This document shows positions 1 to 9,122 of a stretch of 64,000 nucleotides of DNA, one piece after another. A model generated the notes under the pieces. The model was not told the DNA's origin. It searched no databases and was given only the letters and a program-made list of their open reading frames with translations. Where the stretch lies: contig CAJTTS010000001.1 in the NCBI GenBank assembly GCA_910579155.1, positions 154,469 through 218,468 on the forward strand. The letters are read 5' to 3'. Each line of letters starts with the position of its first letter. Position 1 is the first letter of the stretch. A program made the translations under genes and the position numbers. Source of the DNA: an uncultured Oscillospiraceae bacterium. Its GTDB lineage: Bacteria; Bacillota_A; Clostridia; Oscillospirales; Oscillospiraceae.

Positions 1-743
1 TCCGACTTTTTTGCCACCTTCACGATGGCGAAGATGAGCACCATCCAGGGCAAAACGTCCAGCCCGGAGGGCACTGTGGACACCACCGAGAACAGCATTT
101 TGAAGCAAACCAGATTGGTGACCATCAGCAGGCACATGGAGCCGAACATCCGGCACCAGCCGGTGAAAATGGACGCGGTATTTTTGCTGCCGCCCATGGC
201 AAAGGCCAGGGGCGCGGTGAGGGTAAGCATGGCCAGGATCACATACCGCTCGGCGATCTCAATGAGCAGCCCCAGCACCTTGAACATGACGATGACACTG
301 CAAATGATGGCCATGAGCCAGGAGGCGGTGAGCGTCCCAAAGACGCTTTCATCCACCAGGGACACGTTGGTGGCGTCCGGGATGCTCAGCAGATCCATGA
401 TGCTGGAGGTGAGATCCAACCCAATACGGCAGATCTGGGGGCTGGCCAGCAGCAGGAAGGCAAACACAAAGGTGCGGGCAAACAGCAGCTTGGGGTCTTC
501 CCCCTCAAAGCCCAGGCCCGCCGCCATGCTTTTCAGCGCCTGGAACACCAGATTGCCCAGCAGCAGCGCCCAGCCCGCCGCCATCAGCACCCGGGCCATG
601 TCGTCCATGATGGGGATGTGGGACTGGATGTAGGCAAAATCCAGCCCCATGATGTCCAGCAGCCCTCCGGCGATGAATCCCCAGATGTCTACGATCAGGC
701 TGTAGATCCACTCGAAGAAGCCGCGAAATAAAAGCTCCAGCAT
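1..743 (-). CDS. VirB6/TrbL-like conjugal transfer membrane protein (partial)
   Basis: Polytopic inner-membrane component of an ICE type IV secretion system. The frame is open from an ATG at 743 to the window edge, so the C-terminus is missing. About 247 residues are visible. They contain several long hydrophobic segments separated by short polar loops (for example LMAAGWALLLGNLVFQAL and FVFAFLLLASPQIC), the usual profile of the TrbL/VirB6 proteins of Tn1549-like elements. It starts 4 bases after the stop of the VirB2-like gene on the same strand, which supports a transfer operon. Membership of the VirB6/TrbL group rests on topology and neighbourhood rather than on a diagnostic motif. Confidence 0.75.
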   Translation of the reverse strand, partial: MLELLFRGFFEWIYSLIVDIWGFIAGGLLDIMGLDFAYIQSHIPIMDDMARVLMAAGWALLLGNLVFQALKSMAAGLGFEGEDPKLLFARTFVFAFLLLASPQICRIGLDLTSSIMDLLSIPDATNVSLVDESVFGTLTASWLMAIICSVIVMFKVLGLLIEIAERYVILAMLTLTAPLAFAMGGSKNTASIFTGWCRMFGSMCLLMVTNLVCFKMLFSVVSTVPSGLDVLPWMVLIFAIVKVAKKS

Positions 744-747
744 GGCG

Positions 748-1134
748 TCACGGCGTCAGGGTGTTGAAGCCGGAGAACTGCGGGGTGATGTAGGCGATGA
801 AGGCCCCGATGCCGTTGATGATGGCCCAGGCCACCCAAATGCGCTTGAGCCAGTCCCACGCCTGATCCGCCTTGTGCTGGTTGCCGGTGAGCTTTACGCC
901 GATGACCGCCACGGTGGACATGAGACCCGCCAGCACGGTGCTGATTCCGGCGATGTGGTTGTATACGTCCACAATGATATTCTGGGCCACCGTCCACATA
1001 TCGTTGCCGCCGGTGTTGGTGGCGGCCATGGCGGGCATGGCAAGGGCGGCGCACAGCAGCACCGCCGCCATAGTGTGGATGTAAACGCGAGGGAGCTTGG
1101 GGCACAAACGGCCCCAGAAGTTTTTCGTTTTCAT
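748..1134 (-). CDS. VirB2/TrbC-like pilin of an ICE transfer system
   Basis: 128 residues. A basic N-terminus is followed by a signal peptide ending near AMPAMAA, then two hydrophobic helices (about residues 50-80 and 95-120). This matches the VirB2/TrbC major pilin and the related small membrane proteins of Tn1549-like ICEs. The start ATG has an AAGGAGG box 4 bases upstream. The gene directly precedes the VirB6-like gene with a 4-base gap, so the two are probably co-transcribed. Pilin assignment is inferred from size, the signal peptide and gene order. Confidence 0.7.
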   Translation of the reverse strand: MKTKNFWGRLCPKLPRVYIHTMAAVLLCAALAMPAMAATNTGGNDMWTVAQNIIVDVYNHIAGISTVLAGLMSTVAVIGVKLTGNQHKADQAWDWLKRIWVAWAIINGIGAFIAYITPQFSGFNTLTP

Positions 1135-1211
1135 TTGTCCTCCTTGGTGCGCCGCTTGATGGCAGGCGGCGGATTTGCTATAATGGCGAAAATGATTTTG
1201 AGGTGATTTGC

Positions 1212-1742
1212 GTGGTGCAGTACAGAACCCTCCGCCCGGACGAGCTGTGCCGGGAGCTCTTTCGCGGTTTCATCCGGCGTCAGGTCGTGACTAAGTGCTG
1301 GCGGCGGGAAGATGGCAAATGGGTCATCCGGGACGACCCGTTCATTGATGACTGGTCCGAAGCGGACTATCGGACGCTGGTTTCCTGCCTGCAAAATACA
1401 CTGGCCACAGGGGGCGTGGTGTACGGCGCTTTTGTGGATGGCACGCTGAAGGGCTTCGCCTCCGTGGAGCCTGACTTTTTGGGCAGCGGCGGCCAATATC
1501 TCGACTTGTCCAGCATCCATGTGTCCGAGGATGCCAGAGGTTCGGGAATCGGGAAAGCCCTGTTTTTCATGGCAAAGGAATGGGCCAGGGAAAAAGGGGC
1601 GAAAAAGCTGTATATCTCCGCCCATTCTGCTGTGGAAAGCCAGGCGTTTTATCAGAGAATGGGGTGCGTTGAGGCGTTGGAGTATAACCAGCGCCACGTT
1701 GATGCGGAGCCCTTTGACTGCCAGCTGGAGTGCGTGCTATAG
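1212..1742 (+). CDS. GNAT-family N-acetyltransferase
   Basis: A single GNAT domain of about 176 residues. The acetyl-CoA pyrophosphate-binding loop is clear near the middle (SEDARGSGIGKAL), followed by an amphipathic helix and the C-terminal strand region AFYQRMGC typical of the fold. The substrate cannot be told from sequence. An earlier in-frame GTG at 1203 exists, but GAGGTG at 1200-1205 is a good ribosome binding site for the GTG at 1212, so that start was chosen. It is transcribed divergently from the transfer genes and begins a small cargo segment within the ICE. Confidence 0.8.
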   Translation: MVQYRTLRPDELCRELFRGFIRRQVVTKCWRREDGKWVIRDDPFIDDWSEADYRTLVSCLQNTLATGGVVYGAFVDGTLKGFASVEPDFLGSGGQYLDLSSIHVSEDARGSGIGKALFFMAKEWAREKGAKKLYISAHSAVESQAFYQRMGCVEALEYNQRHVDAEPFDCQLECVL

Positions 1743-1946
1743 GGTGCGCTGCATCGAGTGCGGCCTGTTTTCCTGCGGGTTCCTCCTCTGCTGGGCCGCC
1801 TCCAGCATGGCCAGCAGCTGGGCGGCCTCGGCGCAGTAGCGTGGGGGATAATACCTGGGCACGCAAGTGCGTTCAATCAGGAACGCGGCACGATCCAGGG
1901 CGGGGTAGGTAGGGTCTATGGAAATCACGTCCTTGTCAAAGCGCAC
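1737..1946 (-). CDS. Small hypothetical protein
   Basis: 69 residues from a GTG start with an AGGGGC-like box upstream. It overlaps the 3' end of the GNAT gene by 6 bases in the convergent direction. The composition is balanced with no membrane segment, and the second half is Ala/Gln rich and probably helical (AEAAQLLAMLEAAQQ). No family was recognised. It fills a stretch with no other gene and has plausible codon use, but a chance ORF is possible. Confidence 0.4.
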   Translation of the reverse strand: MRFDKDVISIDPTYPALDRAAFLIERTCVPRYYPPRYCAEAAQLLAMLEAAQQRRNPQENRPHSMQRTL

Positions 1947-1978
1947 CGCCCCTGCTATAATGATGAGCGGTGATTGAA

Positions 1979-2479
1979 ATGATATTTACCTGTGACAACT
2001 GCGGCTTTATTTTCAGTCGCAGTGAGGAAACGGAGCAGTGCCCGGACTGCGGAAAATACGAAGTCCGCCCTGCCAGCGAAGAAGAACAGCAAGAATTTGC
2101 CCAGCGTATGGCGGAGTTGAGCCGGAGCGAGCATTCAGAGCAGCCCCGTATCCCCGACATGGAGGACACCGAGCTCTCCATGTTCAGCTCCTTTTCCTTC
2201 CGCCTTCCCGCCACAGCCCTGCAAATCGACAGCGGCATGATCGTAGACATCGCAGTGGAATACGGCGAAAATCCTGCGAACCGCAGCGAGTTGGTCGGGA
2301 ATGCGTGGGTGCGGCAGGAGGGCGGGCGTTCCGCCGCCTTCCTCATGTCCGTCCATCTGCCCGTGAAACCGGACGAAGCACCGAAGGAACAGGTGAACCG
2401 CATATTTGCCTCGTTGAACGGGGACGATGCCTTCAGGACAAAGCTGTTTGATTTCATCGTCCAACAGCCGAAGATGTAA
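1979..2479 (+). CDS. Zinc-ribbon protein of unknown function
   Basis: About 166 residues. The N-terminus carries a rubredoxin-like zinc ribbon with two CxxC pairs (CDNCG at residues 4-8 and CPDCGKYEVRPASEEE about 15 residues later), common in small regulatory or phage/ICE proteins. The rest is an uncharacterised mixed alpha/beta region. A GTG at 1970 is in frame, but the GCGGTGA sequence there fits better as the ribosome binding site for the ATG at 1979. It precedes the GIY-YIG gene by 13 bases, so the two are likely co-expressed. Confidence 0.6.
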   Translation: MIFTCDNCGFIFSRSEETEQCPDCGKYEVRPASEEEQQEFAQRMAELSRSEHSEQPRIPDMEDTELSMFSSFSFRLPATALQIDSGMIVDIAVEYGENPANRSELVGNAWVRQEGGRSAAFLMSVHLPVKPDEAPKEQVNRIFASLNGDDAFRTKLFDFIVQQPKM

Positions 2480-2492
2480 GGAGGCGCAGAAG

Positions 2493-2837
2493 ATGGACAA
2501 AGCGCAGAGAAAAGCGATGGTTGAGCAATGGAAGCTCCGCCGCCCGGAGATGGGGGTCATCTCAATCCGGTGCAAGGCCACCGGCGAAGCGTTTTTAGGG
2601 GCGTCAAAGGATACCAAAGCCGACTTCAACAGCAACCGGGCCAAGCTCTCCATGGGCAGCCATCCCAACAAGCGTCTGGCAGCCCTGTGGGAGCAGTACG
2701 GCGAGGAAGGCTTTGAATGGTCGGTACTCAAGATCCTGGACTATGAAAATCCCGAGGACGATCACACCGCCGAGCTGGAGAAGCTGCGGGAGCAATGTCT
2801 GGCCGAGGACGAGAAGGCGGTCAAGATCTGGAAGTAA
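2493..2837 (+). CDS. GIY-YIG nuclease family protein
   Basis: 114 residues, starting at an ATG 8 bases after AAGGAGG. It resembles a small cytoplasmic protein widespread in Clostridia that is annotated as GIY-YIG nuclease family. It has the characteristic beginning with KAMVEQWK, the motif RCKATGEAFLG, the N-containing segment ADFNSNR, and an HPNKRLAALW helix followed by YGEEGFEWSVLK. The canonical GIY...YIG pair is degenerate, so nuclease activity is uncertain. The C-terminal helix is charged (LEKLREQCLAEDEKA). Confidence 0.75.
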   Translation: MDKAQRKAMVEQWKLRRPEMGVISIRCKATGEAFLGASKDTKADFNSNRAKLSMGSHPNKRLAALWEQYGEEGFEWSVLKILDYENPEDDHTAELEKLREQCLAEDEKAVKIWK

Positions 2838-2934
2838 TGGCAGACATGAGACATTCCCTTTGAACCCCCGCATGGATCGCGAGTAGCCGCACAGCGTCCC
2901 CGCCGCAACGGAGAGGAAATGGAGGAGTGCCCGT

Positions 2935-3267
2935 ATGAGCATTGTGGTGAACCTGTATTACACGGGAACAGATGGGAGCGCCCGCAGATTTGCGGAGGAA
3001 ATGGAAGCCAGCGGGACGGCTGATTTGATCCGCAAGGAGAACGGGAATGAGCAGTACCGTTATTTCTTCCCCATGGACGATCCCGAAACGGTTTTGCTGA
3101 TCGACGCCTGGAGAGACCAGGCAGCCATTGATGCGCACCATGCGTCCCCGATGATGGCGATGATCGCCCAGCTCCGGGAAAAATATGATCTGCATATGCG
3201 GGTGGAGCGGTATGTTACGGATGAAGATGGCATCCCTTCCGCAGATACACAATTTATCAGGCATTAG
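2935..3267 (+). CDS. ABM-type (putative quinol) monooxygenase
   Basis: 110 residues forming one antibiotic-biosynthesis-monooxygenase (ABM) domain, a ferredoxin-like dimeric barrel. The features seen are the opening strand IVVNLYYTGTDG, the FAEEMEASG helix, the strand YRYFFPMDDPETVLLIDAW and the AIDAHHASP element, where ABM proteins carry a conserved H-x-x-S/T. Members act on quinols or polyketides or are stress proteins of unknown substrate. A GGAGGAG box lies 7 bases before the ATG. It is the last gene of the cargo group and is followed by a terminator shared with the convergent adhesin gene. Confidence 0.75.
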   Translation: MSIVVNLYYTGTDGSARRFAEEMEASGTADLIRKENGNEQYRYFFPMDDPETVLLIDAWRDQAAIDAHHASPMMAMIAQLREKYDLHMRVERYVTDEDGIPSADTQFIRH

Positions 3268-3271
3268 ACAG

Positions 3272-3303
3272 GCGGGACGGCCCTCAAAAAAGAGCCGTCC
3301 CGC
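3272..3303. terminator. Bidirectional terminator hairpin
   Basis: A perfect 10-bp stem, GCGGGACGGC at 3272-3281 paired with GCCGTCCCGC at 3294-3303, with an A-rich loop. It lies between the convergent ends of the ABM gene and the adhesin gene. The T-rich tail on the plus strand is short. Confidence 0.7.
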
Positions 3304-3311
3304 TGTTGGTT

Positions 3312-6300
3312 TTAGTACCCCGTCTGGGGCAGGGTGGGCACAGGCCCCAGCCTGCGCACGATGGTGAGCCAGGTGGCCTGGGCGGTCTGCCAGGTGCCCT
3401 GGTACTTGCCGCCCACGTCGGCCCGATTGATGATCTGATAGTCGTTGGCCACCGTGCCCAGCACCTGCACCGTCAGGGTGGGGCTGGTGGTGGACTGGAA
3501 GCCCACGGGCACCTTGCCGAAGTCGAAGTAGACATCGGTGACATACTCCCCCGCCTGCATGGGGATGGCGTTCAGGCTGAAGGAGTAGTTGCTGCTGGTC
3601 ACCAGATTGGACGCCAGCACCTGATAGCCGGTGCGGTAGTTGGTCTTATACAGCACCCGGTAGTTAAGCCGTGCGCTGTAGGTGCCGGTGGTCAGCACCG
3701 TGGCCCGGGTGGCGTCGGTGGGAATGCGGTCATGCCAGTAGAACTCAGAGAGTGGCACGTTGGAGGTGTTGGCCACCGTGATGTCGTACCGCATCTGGCT
3801 GCCCGCCAGCACCTGGGCATTGCCCCGCTTGGTGATGGTGACCCCCAGATTGGAGGGCTTGTCATAGTCGGACAGCTTGATGATCTGGCCCGAATACTCC
3901 AAGGTTTCGTCAAAGGTGATGCCGCTGAGCTGCCAGTACGCCGGGGCAGTCACCTCTTTGATGAGGTAGCGGCCCAAAGGCAGGGGCTTGGACGCCGCCA
4001 CGCCCCGGGCGTCGGTGGTGATGTAGTCCACCACTTTGCCGCTGCGGGCCTCACTGATCTCGTAGACCGCACCCTTCAGGGGAGCGCCCGCCGGGGTGCC
4101 GGTGACCTCGTTGTACTCGGCGGCGTACTTGCGGATCTGGAACTGGCCGGTGATGGGGGTGTTTTCCCACTCCACCTCAATGGTCTTGCCCGGCTGGACA
4201 TAGACGGTCTTGTATTCCTTGTCCAACTCGTATCCAGGGGCGGCCTCCAGTTCGCGGATATACAGCCGGCCCTTGCCCTGCACGGTGAGGTCGTCGATGT
4301 AAATGTAGCCGTTGTCGTCGGTGGTGTACTCACCGATGGGATTCTTGTTCTGATCGTAGACCAGGAACTTCACCCCATAAATCCCCTCTTTGGTGACGGA
4401 ATTGATCTTATGGAGGATGACGCCGGAGAACGCCTCATTGGTGATGGTCACGCTGGCAGTCTTGCCGTCCACCACAGTGAAATAATGAGGCGTGGGATCC
4501 AGTTTATAACCCGACTTTGCCTCGGTCTCCAGGGCGTAGTAGTCCCCGGCGTCCAGCTTGATGTGCACCCGGCCATCGCTGCCGGTGGTCACGGTCTGCA
4601 CCAGCCCGCCGTCCATTTTCCTGATTTCAAAGGTGACGCCGCCCAGCCGTTTCGTCTTGTCCGCCGCGTCCACCTTGATAATCTCGGCGCCGCCGATGGG
4701 CGTGTTATAAACCGTGATATACTGGGTGTCGGATGCGTTCACCTGCACCGTCTGATTTTGCGTGGCCGGATCGACCACATAGCCATCCAGGGGCTTGGTT
4801 TCGGAAATGATGATGGTGCCCACGATCCCGGTCAGGCGGATCTCGCCGTTGGCGTCAGTGGTGTAGAGACCCTTGCTGGACAGATGGCCGTTGTCTGCGT
4901 CCACGTAGGAGCCGTCGGCGTAGGTCAACTGGAACTGCACCCCGCTGAGGGGCTTTTTCGTGATCGAATCCAGCTTTTTGATCACGAGCCCGCCCTGCCG
5001 CTGGTTGTAGAAACGGAGCGTCTGCACCTCGCCGGCCTGGATCTTGATGGATTTAGGCGTGGTGTCCAAAACGAACCCTTCCACCGTCTTGATCTCCTTC
5101 GCGGTGACGGTAGCGCCGGGCTCCAGGCCCTCCAGAACGATGCGGCCATTTTCATCGGTGATGAACTCGCCGTTGGAATTGCCGATGACCGCCCCGCTGG
5201 AATCGGTGACCAGGAAGGTCACGCCCTTGATGGGGGTGGTGGTGCCCTCGATGTACTTCTCGATCACGAGGGTCGTCGAGGGCGTGTTGTAAAACCGCAG
5301 GGTTTGGGTGTCGTTGGGGTTTACCACCACCGTCTGGGTCTTGGTGTTGGGGTCGATGGAATAGCCGGGGATGCTGCGGGTTTCGGTCACAACAAGCGTG
5401 CCCACCACCCCGTTGATGGTGATTTTGCCGTCCTTGTCCGTGTAATAGAGACCGTTGGAGCTGATCTGGCCATTGGCATCGGGGACGAACTCGCCCGTCG
5501 AGGTGGTGACCTTAAATTCCACGCCCTCCAGCGGTTTCCCATCCAGGGAGCTCTGTTTCAGGATGACCAACGAACCGGCCTTGGAGTTTTTGATGACCAC
5601 AGTCTGGGTGTCGCCGCCCTGGCCGATGACCACGTTGGTGCTGGGCGTGTCGATGACGTACCCGCCGTCCGGCGCTTTGATCTCGGTCAGTACATACGCG
5701 CCCGGCGCCAAGTTGGTGATCCTGATTTCGCCCTGGGAATCGGTCACAAAGATGCCGTTTTGGGTGAGCGTGGATGTGCCGATCACGCCGTCCAGACCCA
5801 CCTCACAGCCAGCGACGGTGGTGATCCTGAACTCGGCCCCGCTCAAAGGCTTATTGGTGGCAGAATCCCTTTTCTGAATAATCAGTTTACCTTTCGGCTG
5901 GTTTTTGAAGGTGAGGGTGACAGTTTTCCCCGCCTTGATTTGAATACTTTGGCTCTGCGTGTCCTTGATGAATCCCGGCGGGGCGGTGACCTCGGTGACG
6001 ATCACAGTCTTGTCGGGCTTGAGGCCGGAAATGCGCACCTCGCCGTTCTCATCGCTGCGGAAAATGCCGTTGGAATCGCCGATGAGGGTGCCGTCGGAGT
6101 AGGTCACCTTGAACTCGGCGTTTTGCAGGGTGATGCTGGGGTTGGTGGCGCATACCTTGCGGATCAGGAGGGAACCGTCCGGCGCGTTTTCAAAGCGCAC
6201 CGTGACCACGGACTGTTCGCCGCTGTCCGCCAGGAACACCGTTTCAGAGGACTGGAGGATGGTATAGCCGTCCCCCGGGTCTACCTCCTCCACGATGTAG

Positions 6301-9050
6301 GAGCCCGGGTTGAGCCCCGTCCACATACACATCCCGTTGGGGCCGGTTTTCTTCTGCCCGATGACGGTGCCGCCGGTGCCCGACGCGCCGCCCAGCCACC
6401 GCAGCTGGAAGGTGACCCCGCTCAGCGCCTCGTGGCTGACAGAATCGTACTTCTCGACCACGATGGCGTTTTTAGGCACATTTTCAAACTGAACCTCATG
6501 GGTTTCGCCCGCCTTCAGATAAATATCCTGGGTGTCGGGCGCTTTGATGGTGAAGCCGGGGGCGCTCTCCAGCTCTTTGATGCGGTACCAGCCGGTGTCG
6601 ATGTGCTCCAGGACGATCTCACCGGCCTCGTTGGTGTAGAACACACCCAGGTCGTTGAGCTCGCCGGTGATGGTGTCGTCAGACCCGCGCCAGATCTGGA
6701 ATTTGACGTTGGCGATGGGGCTCTTGGTGATGCTGTCCACCTTCAGCACCTTGAGGGTGGGCTTGATGATGTTGGTGACCTCCAGGGTAGTGGTGCGGTC
6801 AGGCTCCAGCTGGACGATGTGAACCGTGTCATCATGGACATAGTTGGGGGCCGGTTCCACCTCGAAAACCTTGTAGGCCCCGGGCCGGAGGTTCTCCCAG
6901 AAGATGACCCCATCCGGGCCGGTCTGGCGCTGGTCGGTGAAACCGCCGTCCACTTCCTCAATTTTAAAGGTGGCGCCCTTGACGAACTCGCCCGTCTGGG
7001 CATCCCGTTTCACCAGGCGCATTCCCGGCAGGGTGGAGTTGACGAAGTCCACCACGATGTCCTTGTCCTTCTCGCTGTCGATCCACACCGTTTTGCGGTT
7101 GTTGGTGTCCAGCAGGTAGGGCTTCGGAACGTCCAGTTCCTCGATCTCATAGCACCCGCTGGGCAGGGCCTCCAGCACGGCCTTGCCGTCGGCCCCGGTG
7201 ACCACATCGTTTTCATAGCCCAGATTCACGCCCCGGATGTGGAAGGAGGTGTTGGGGATGGGATCGCCGCTCTCTGCATCCCGCTTCGTGATGGTGAGGG
7301 ATCGCTTGTGATGATTCATTTTAGTCACCACAATGGTCTGCTCGCCCTGCAAATCCTCGGCGTTCACATGGACACCCACCGGCGTTTTGTCGCAGTCCAT
7401 GCCCTCCGGGGCGGCCACCTCAACAAATTCATAGTGGCCCTCGGTGACGTTGGACACCGTGATGGTGCCGTCCGCCGTAGTCTCCTCGGTGCCGATGATC
7501 TGCCCGTCCCGGAGGATCAAAAAAACAGCTCCCGGGAGGGGGCTGCTGCTCTCATCCACCTTCTTGAGCTGGATTTTTACCTTGGAACTGTTTTCAAAAA
7601 TGAGGCTGATGTCATGCTCGCCGTCCCAGACAAAGGGCTGCTTCACCTTGCTCACATCGGAGCTGAGAATATAGCCCTCCGGCGGGGTGATCTCCTCCGC
7701 GATATACGACCCGGTGGGCAGCTTGGAGAAGTCCAGATCCTCTTTGAGAATATAACCGCCGTCCTTGGTGACGAATTCGCCAAAGTAGCTGCCGCCGTCA
7801 TCCAGCTTGACCGAGGTAATGCGGATGACCGCACCGGGAATACCCACCGTGGGGTTATCTGCATCTATTTTGCGGATGGAGCCGTCGCCCTCCTTTTTGT
7901 TGGGCTGGTTGTAGAACACGAACGTGTTGGAGATGGAGTCATTGGGCATGACCGTCACGGTTTGGGATGCGGTCTGGGCCACGTAGCCCTCCGGCACGGC
8001 CTCCTCCGTGATGGTGTACTGGCCTGGGGCAAGGCCATCTGCTGTCTGCGTTAACGTGATAGTGCCATCCGGGCCAGTATCCCGGGTTACGGAAAAATCG
8101 CCCGACCCATCTGCACTCTCAACTTTGAAAGTCACTCCAGATAACGGCTTATTTGTGCCCGCCTCCAATTTTTTAACCGTAAGGCTGACGGGCTCAGACA
8201 CATCATTGGGAGTCGGCACAGCGATCAAAAGCCGTTGCATGGGCACCCCGGACTGACCGGGCAGCTTCCACGGTTGGGAACTATCCCACTCGTAGATCCA
8301 TAGATGATACTTGTGGTAATACTCAGGATGATCCAGCACCAGGTCAACGCCGGTTTTGATGTAGTCATAGGCAGAGTTGCCAGTCTTACCGCCATCGGAA
8401 CTGTCGATAATACTGTGGGTGTCGATGGCGTCCCAGTCTTTGATCCAAGAGGACTGACCGTAGGTGCGGTGGTACAGCTTCATGGCCGCGACAAACTCCT
8501 CGGCGGCCTGCTCAATAAAGCCCTCCCGGTTGGAGGTTACGTCGATGATGATGCCGTACTCATAGTACCAGGACATAGCTTGGGCCACCATGAACCAGAT
8601 GTCGGACCAGTAACTGCCCCATGTCTCCAACCCGCGGGCATTGCCGGCATCCGTAAAGTTGCCGTAGGTGTGGGCGTACACATAAGTGAGCAGGGTCTTC
8701 AGCGAGGAATCTGTCACCTCGGTTTTGAAGTTCCACTTCTGGCCATTCGCCCCGTTACCCAAGGTTCCTTTGTGGTAGGCACACAGGGCACGGGTGGGGG
8801 CGTCCAGACCGGGGACAGTCACCTGCTCATCAAAGACATAAGGTAGGCCCTTGCTGTTGATGGTTTCGCTGGCGGCCCGATAGCGCACAGGGCGTCCACC
8901 GATGTACATATAGTCTGAGGACTTCTGAGTGATGCTGTCCGGGGCACTGGACAACCCTGTGGCCGCAAAGGCAGACAGGGGTAGGATGCCCAGGATACAT
9001 ACCAGCGCCAGCAGCATGGACATTGTGCGTTTGATAATCGTGTTTTTCAA
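3312..9050 (-). CDS. Giant SpaA/CnaB-repeat thioester adhesin with C-terminal LPQTG
   Basis: 1912 residues, secreted surface protein. It starts at a TTG preceded by AGGAGG and has a signal peptide ending near LPLSAFA. Residues about 45-260 resemble a Gram-positive thioester domain, with a candidate cysteine in RALCAYHKG and the glutamine motif AQAMSW, the pair that forms an internal Cys-Gln thioester for covalent host binding in that family. Next come about 15 prealbumin-like SpaA/CnaB repeats of about 85-95 residues, each opening with a KxD/K-like strand and closing in F-x-N-x-P-like boundaries. They probably carry Lys-Asn isopeptide bonds. A different C-terminal domain (about residue 1750 on) ends in PTLPQTGY. 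The sortase motif is at the very C-terminus with no membrane span or basic tail. A sortase gene lies 1.4 kb upstream in the same operon direction. Confidence 0.9.
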   Translation of the reverse strand: MKNTIIKRTMSMLLALVCILGILPLSAFAATGLSSAPDSITQKSSDYMYIGGRPVRYRAASETINSKGLPYVFDEQVTVPGLDAPTRALCAYHKGTLGNGANGQKWNFKTEVTDSSLKTLLTYVYAHTYGNFTDAGNARGLETWGSYWSDIWFMVAQAMSWYYEYGIIIDVTSNREGFIEQAAEEFVAAMKLYHRTYGQSSWIKDWDAIDTHSIIDSSDGGKTGNSAYDYIKTGVDLVLDHPEYYHKYHLWIYEWDSSQPWKLPGQSGVPMQRLLIAVPTPNDVSEPVSLTVKKLEAGTNKPLSGVTFKVESADGSGDFSVTRDTGPDGTITLTQTADGLAPGQYTITEEAVPEGYVAQTASQTVTVMPNDSISNTFVFYNQPNKKEGDGSIRKIDADNPTVGIPGAVIRITSVKLDDGGSYFGEFVTKDGGYILKEDLDFSKLPTGSYIAEEITPPEGYILSSDVSKVKQPFVWDGEHDISLIFENSSKVKIQLKKVDESSSPLPGAVFLILRDGQIIGTEETTADGTITVSNVTEGHYEFVEVAAPEGMDCDKTPVGVHVNAEDLQGEQTIVVTKMNHHKRSLTITKRDAESGDPIPNTSFHIRGVNLGYENDVVTGADGKAVLEALPSGCYEIEELDVPKPYLLDTNNRKTVWIDSEKDKDIVVDFVNSTLPGMRLVKRDAQTGEFVKGATFKIEEVDGGFTDQRQTGPDGVIFWENLRPGAYKVFEVEPAPNYVHDDTVHIVQLEPDRTTTLEVTNIIKPTLKVLKVDSITKSPIANVKFQIWRGSDDTITGELNDLGVFYTNEAGEIVLEHIDTGWYRIKELESAPGFTIKAPDTQDIYLKAGETHEVQFENVPKNAIVVEKYDSVSHEALSGVTFQLRWLGGASGTGGTVIGQKKTGPNGMCMWTGLNPGSYIVEEVDPGDGYTILQSSETVFLADSGEQSVVTVRFENAPDGSLLIRKVCATNPSITLQNAEFKVTYSDGTLIGDSNGIFRSDENGEVRISGLKPDKTVIVTEVTAPPGFIKDTQSQSIQIKAGKTVTLTFKNQPKGKLIIQKRDSATNKPLSGAEFRITTVAGCEVGLDGVIGTSTLTQNGIFVTDSQGEIRITNLAPGAYVLTEIKAPDGGYVIDTPSTNVVIGQGGDTQTVVIKNSKAGSLVILKQSSLDGKPLEGVEFKVTTSTGEFVPDANGQISSNGLYYTDKDGKITINGVVGTLVVTETRSIPGYSIDPNTKTQTVVVNPNDTQTLRFYNTPSTTLVIEKYIEGTTTPIKGVTFLVTDSSGAVIGNSNGEFITDENGRIVLEGLEPGATVTAKEIKTVEGFVLDTTPKSIKIQAGEVQTLRFYNQRQGGLVIKKLDSITKKPLSGVQFQLTYADGSYVDADNGHLSSKGLYTTDANGEIRLTGIVGTIIISETKPLDGYVVDPATQNQTVQVNASDTQYITVYNTPIGGAEIIKVDAADKTKRLGGVTFEIRKMDGGLVQTVTTGSDGRVHIKLDAGDYYALETEAKSGYKLDPTPHYFTVVDGKTASVTITNEAFSGVILHKINSVTKEGIYGVKFLVYDQNKNPIGEYTTDDNGYIYIDDLTVQGKGRLYIRELEAAPGYELDKEYKTVYVQPGKTIEVEWENTPITGQFQIRKYAAEYNEVTGTPAGAPLKGAVYEISEARSGKVVDYITTDARGVAASKPLPLGRYLIKEVTAPAYWQLSGITFDETLEYSGQIIKLSDYDKPSNLGVTITKRGNAQVLAGSQMRYDITVANTSNVPLSEFYWHDRIPTDATRATVLTTGTYSARLNYRVLYKTNYRTGYQVLASNLVTSSNYSFSLNAIPMQAGEYVTDVYFDFGKVPVGFQSTTSPTLTVQVLGTVANDYQIINRADVGGKYQGTWQTAQATWLTIVRRLGPVPTLPQTGY

Positions 9051-9072
9051 TGCATTTCCTCCTCATATGACG

Positions 9073-9102
9073 AAGGCCAGGCTGCTTTCGCAGCCCGGCC
9101 TT
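9073..9102. terminator. Intercistronic hairpin between SLH gene and adhesin
   Basis: AAGGCC-A-GGCTGC at 9073-9085 pairs with GCAGCC-C-GGCCTT with a TTTC loop and one mismatch. It is followed by a T-run on the plus strand only. For the minus-strand genes it lies in a 72-base gap inside the apparent operon and may be an attenuator or mRNA-stabilising stem. Confidence 0.5.
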
Positions 9103-9122
9103 TTTTGTGTCGGTTATATTGT

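Noticed and set aside
3306..8054. 1582-codon plus-strand open frame opposite the adhesin gene
   Set aside because: It is the complement shadow of the SpaA-repeat gene. Its composition is repetitive His/Val/Gly-rich with no domain, whereas the minus frame has a signal peptide, repeats and a sortase motif.
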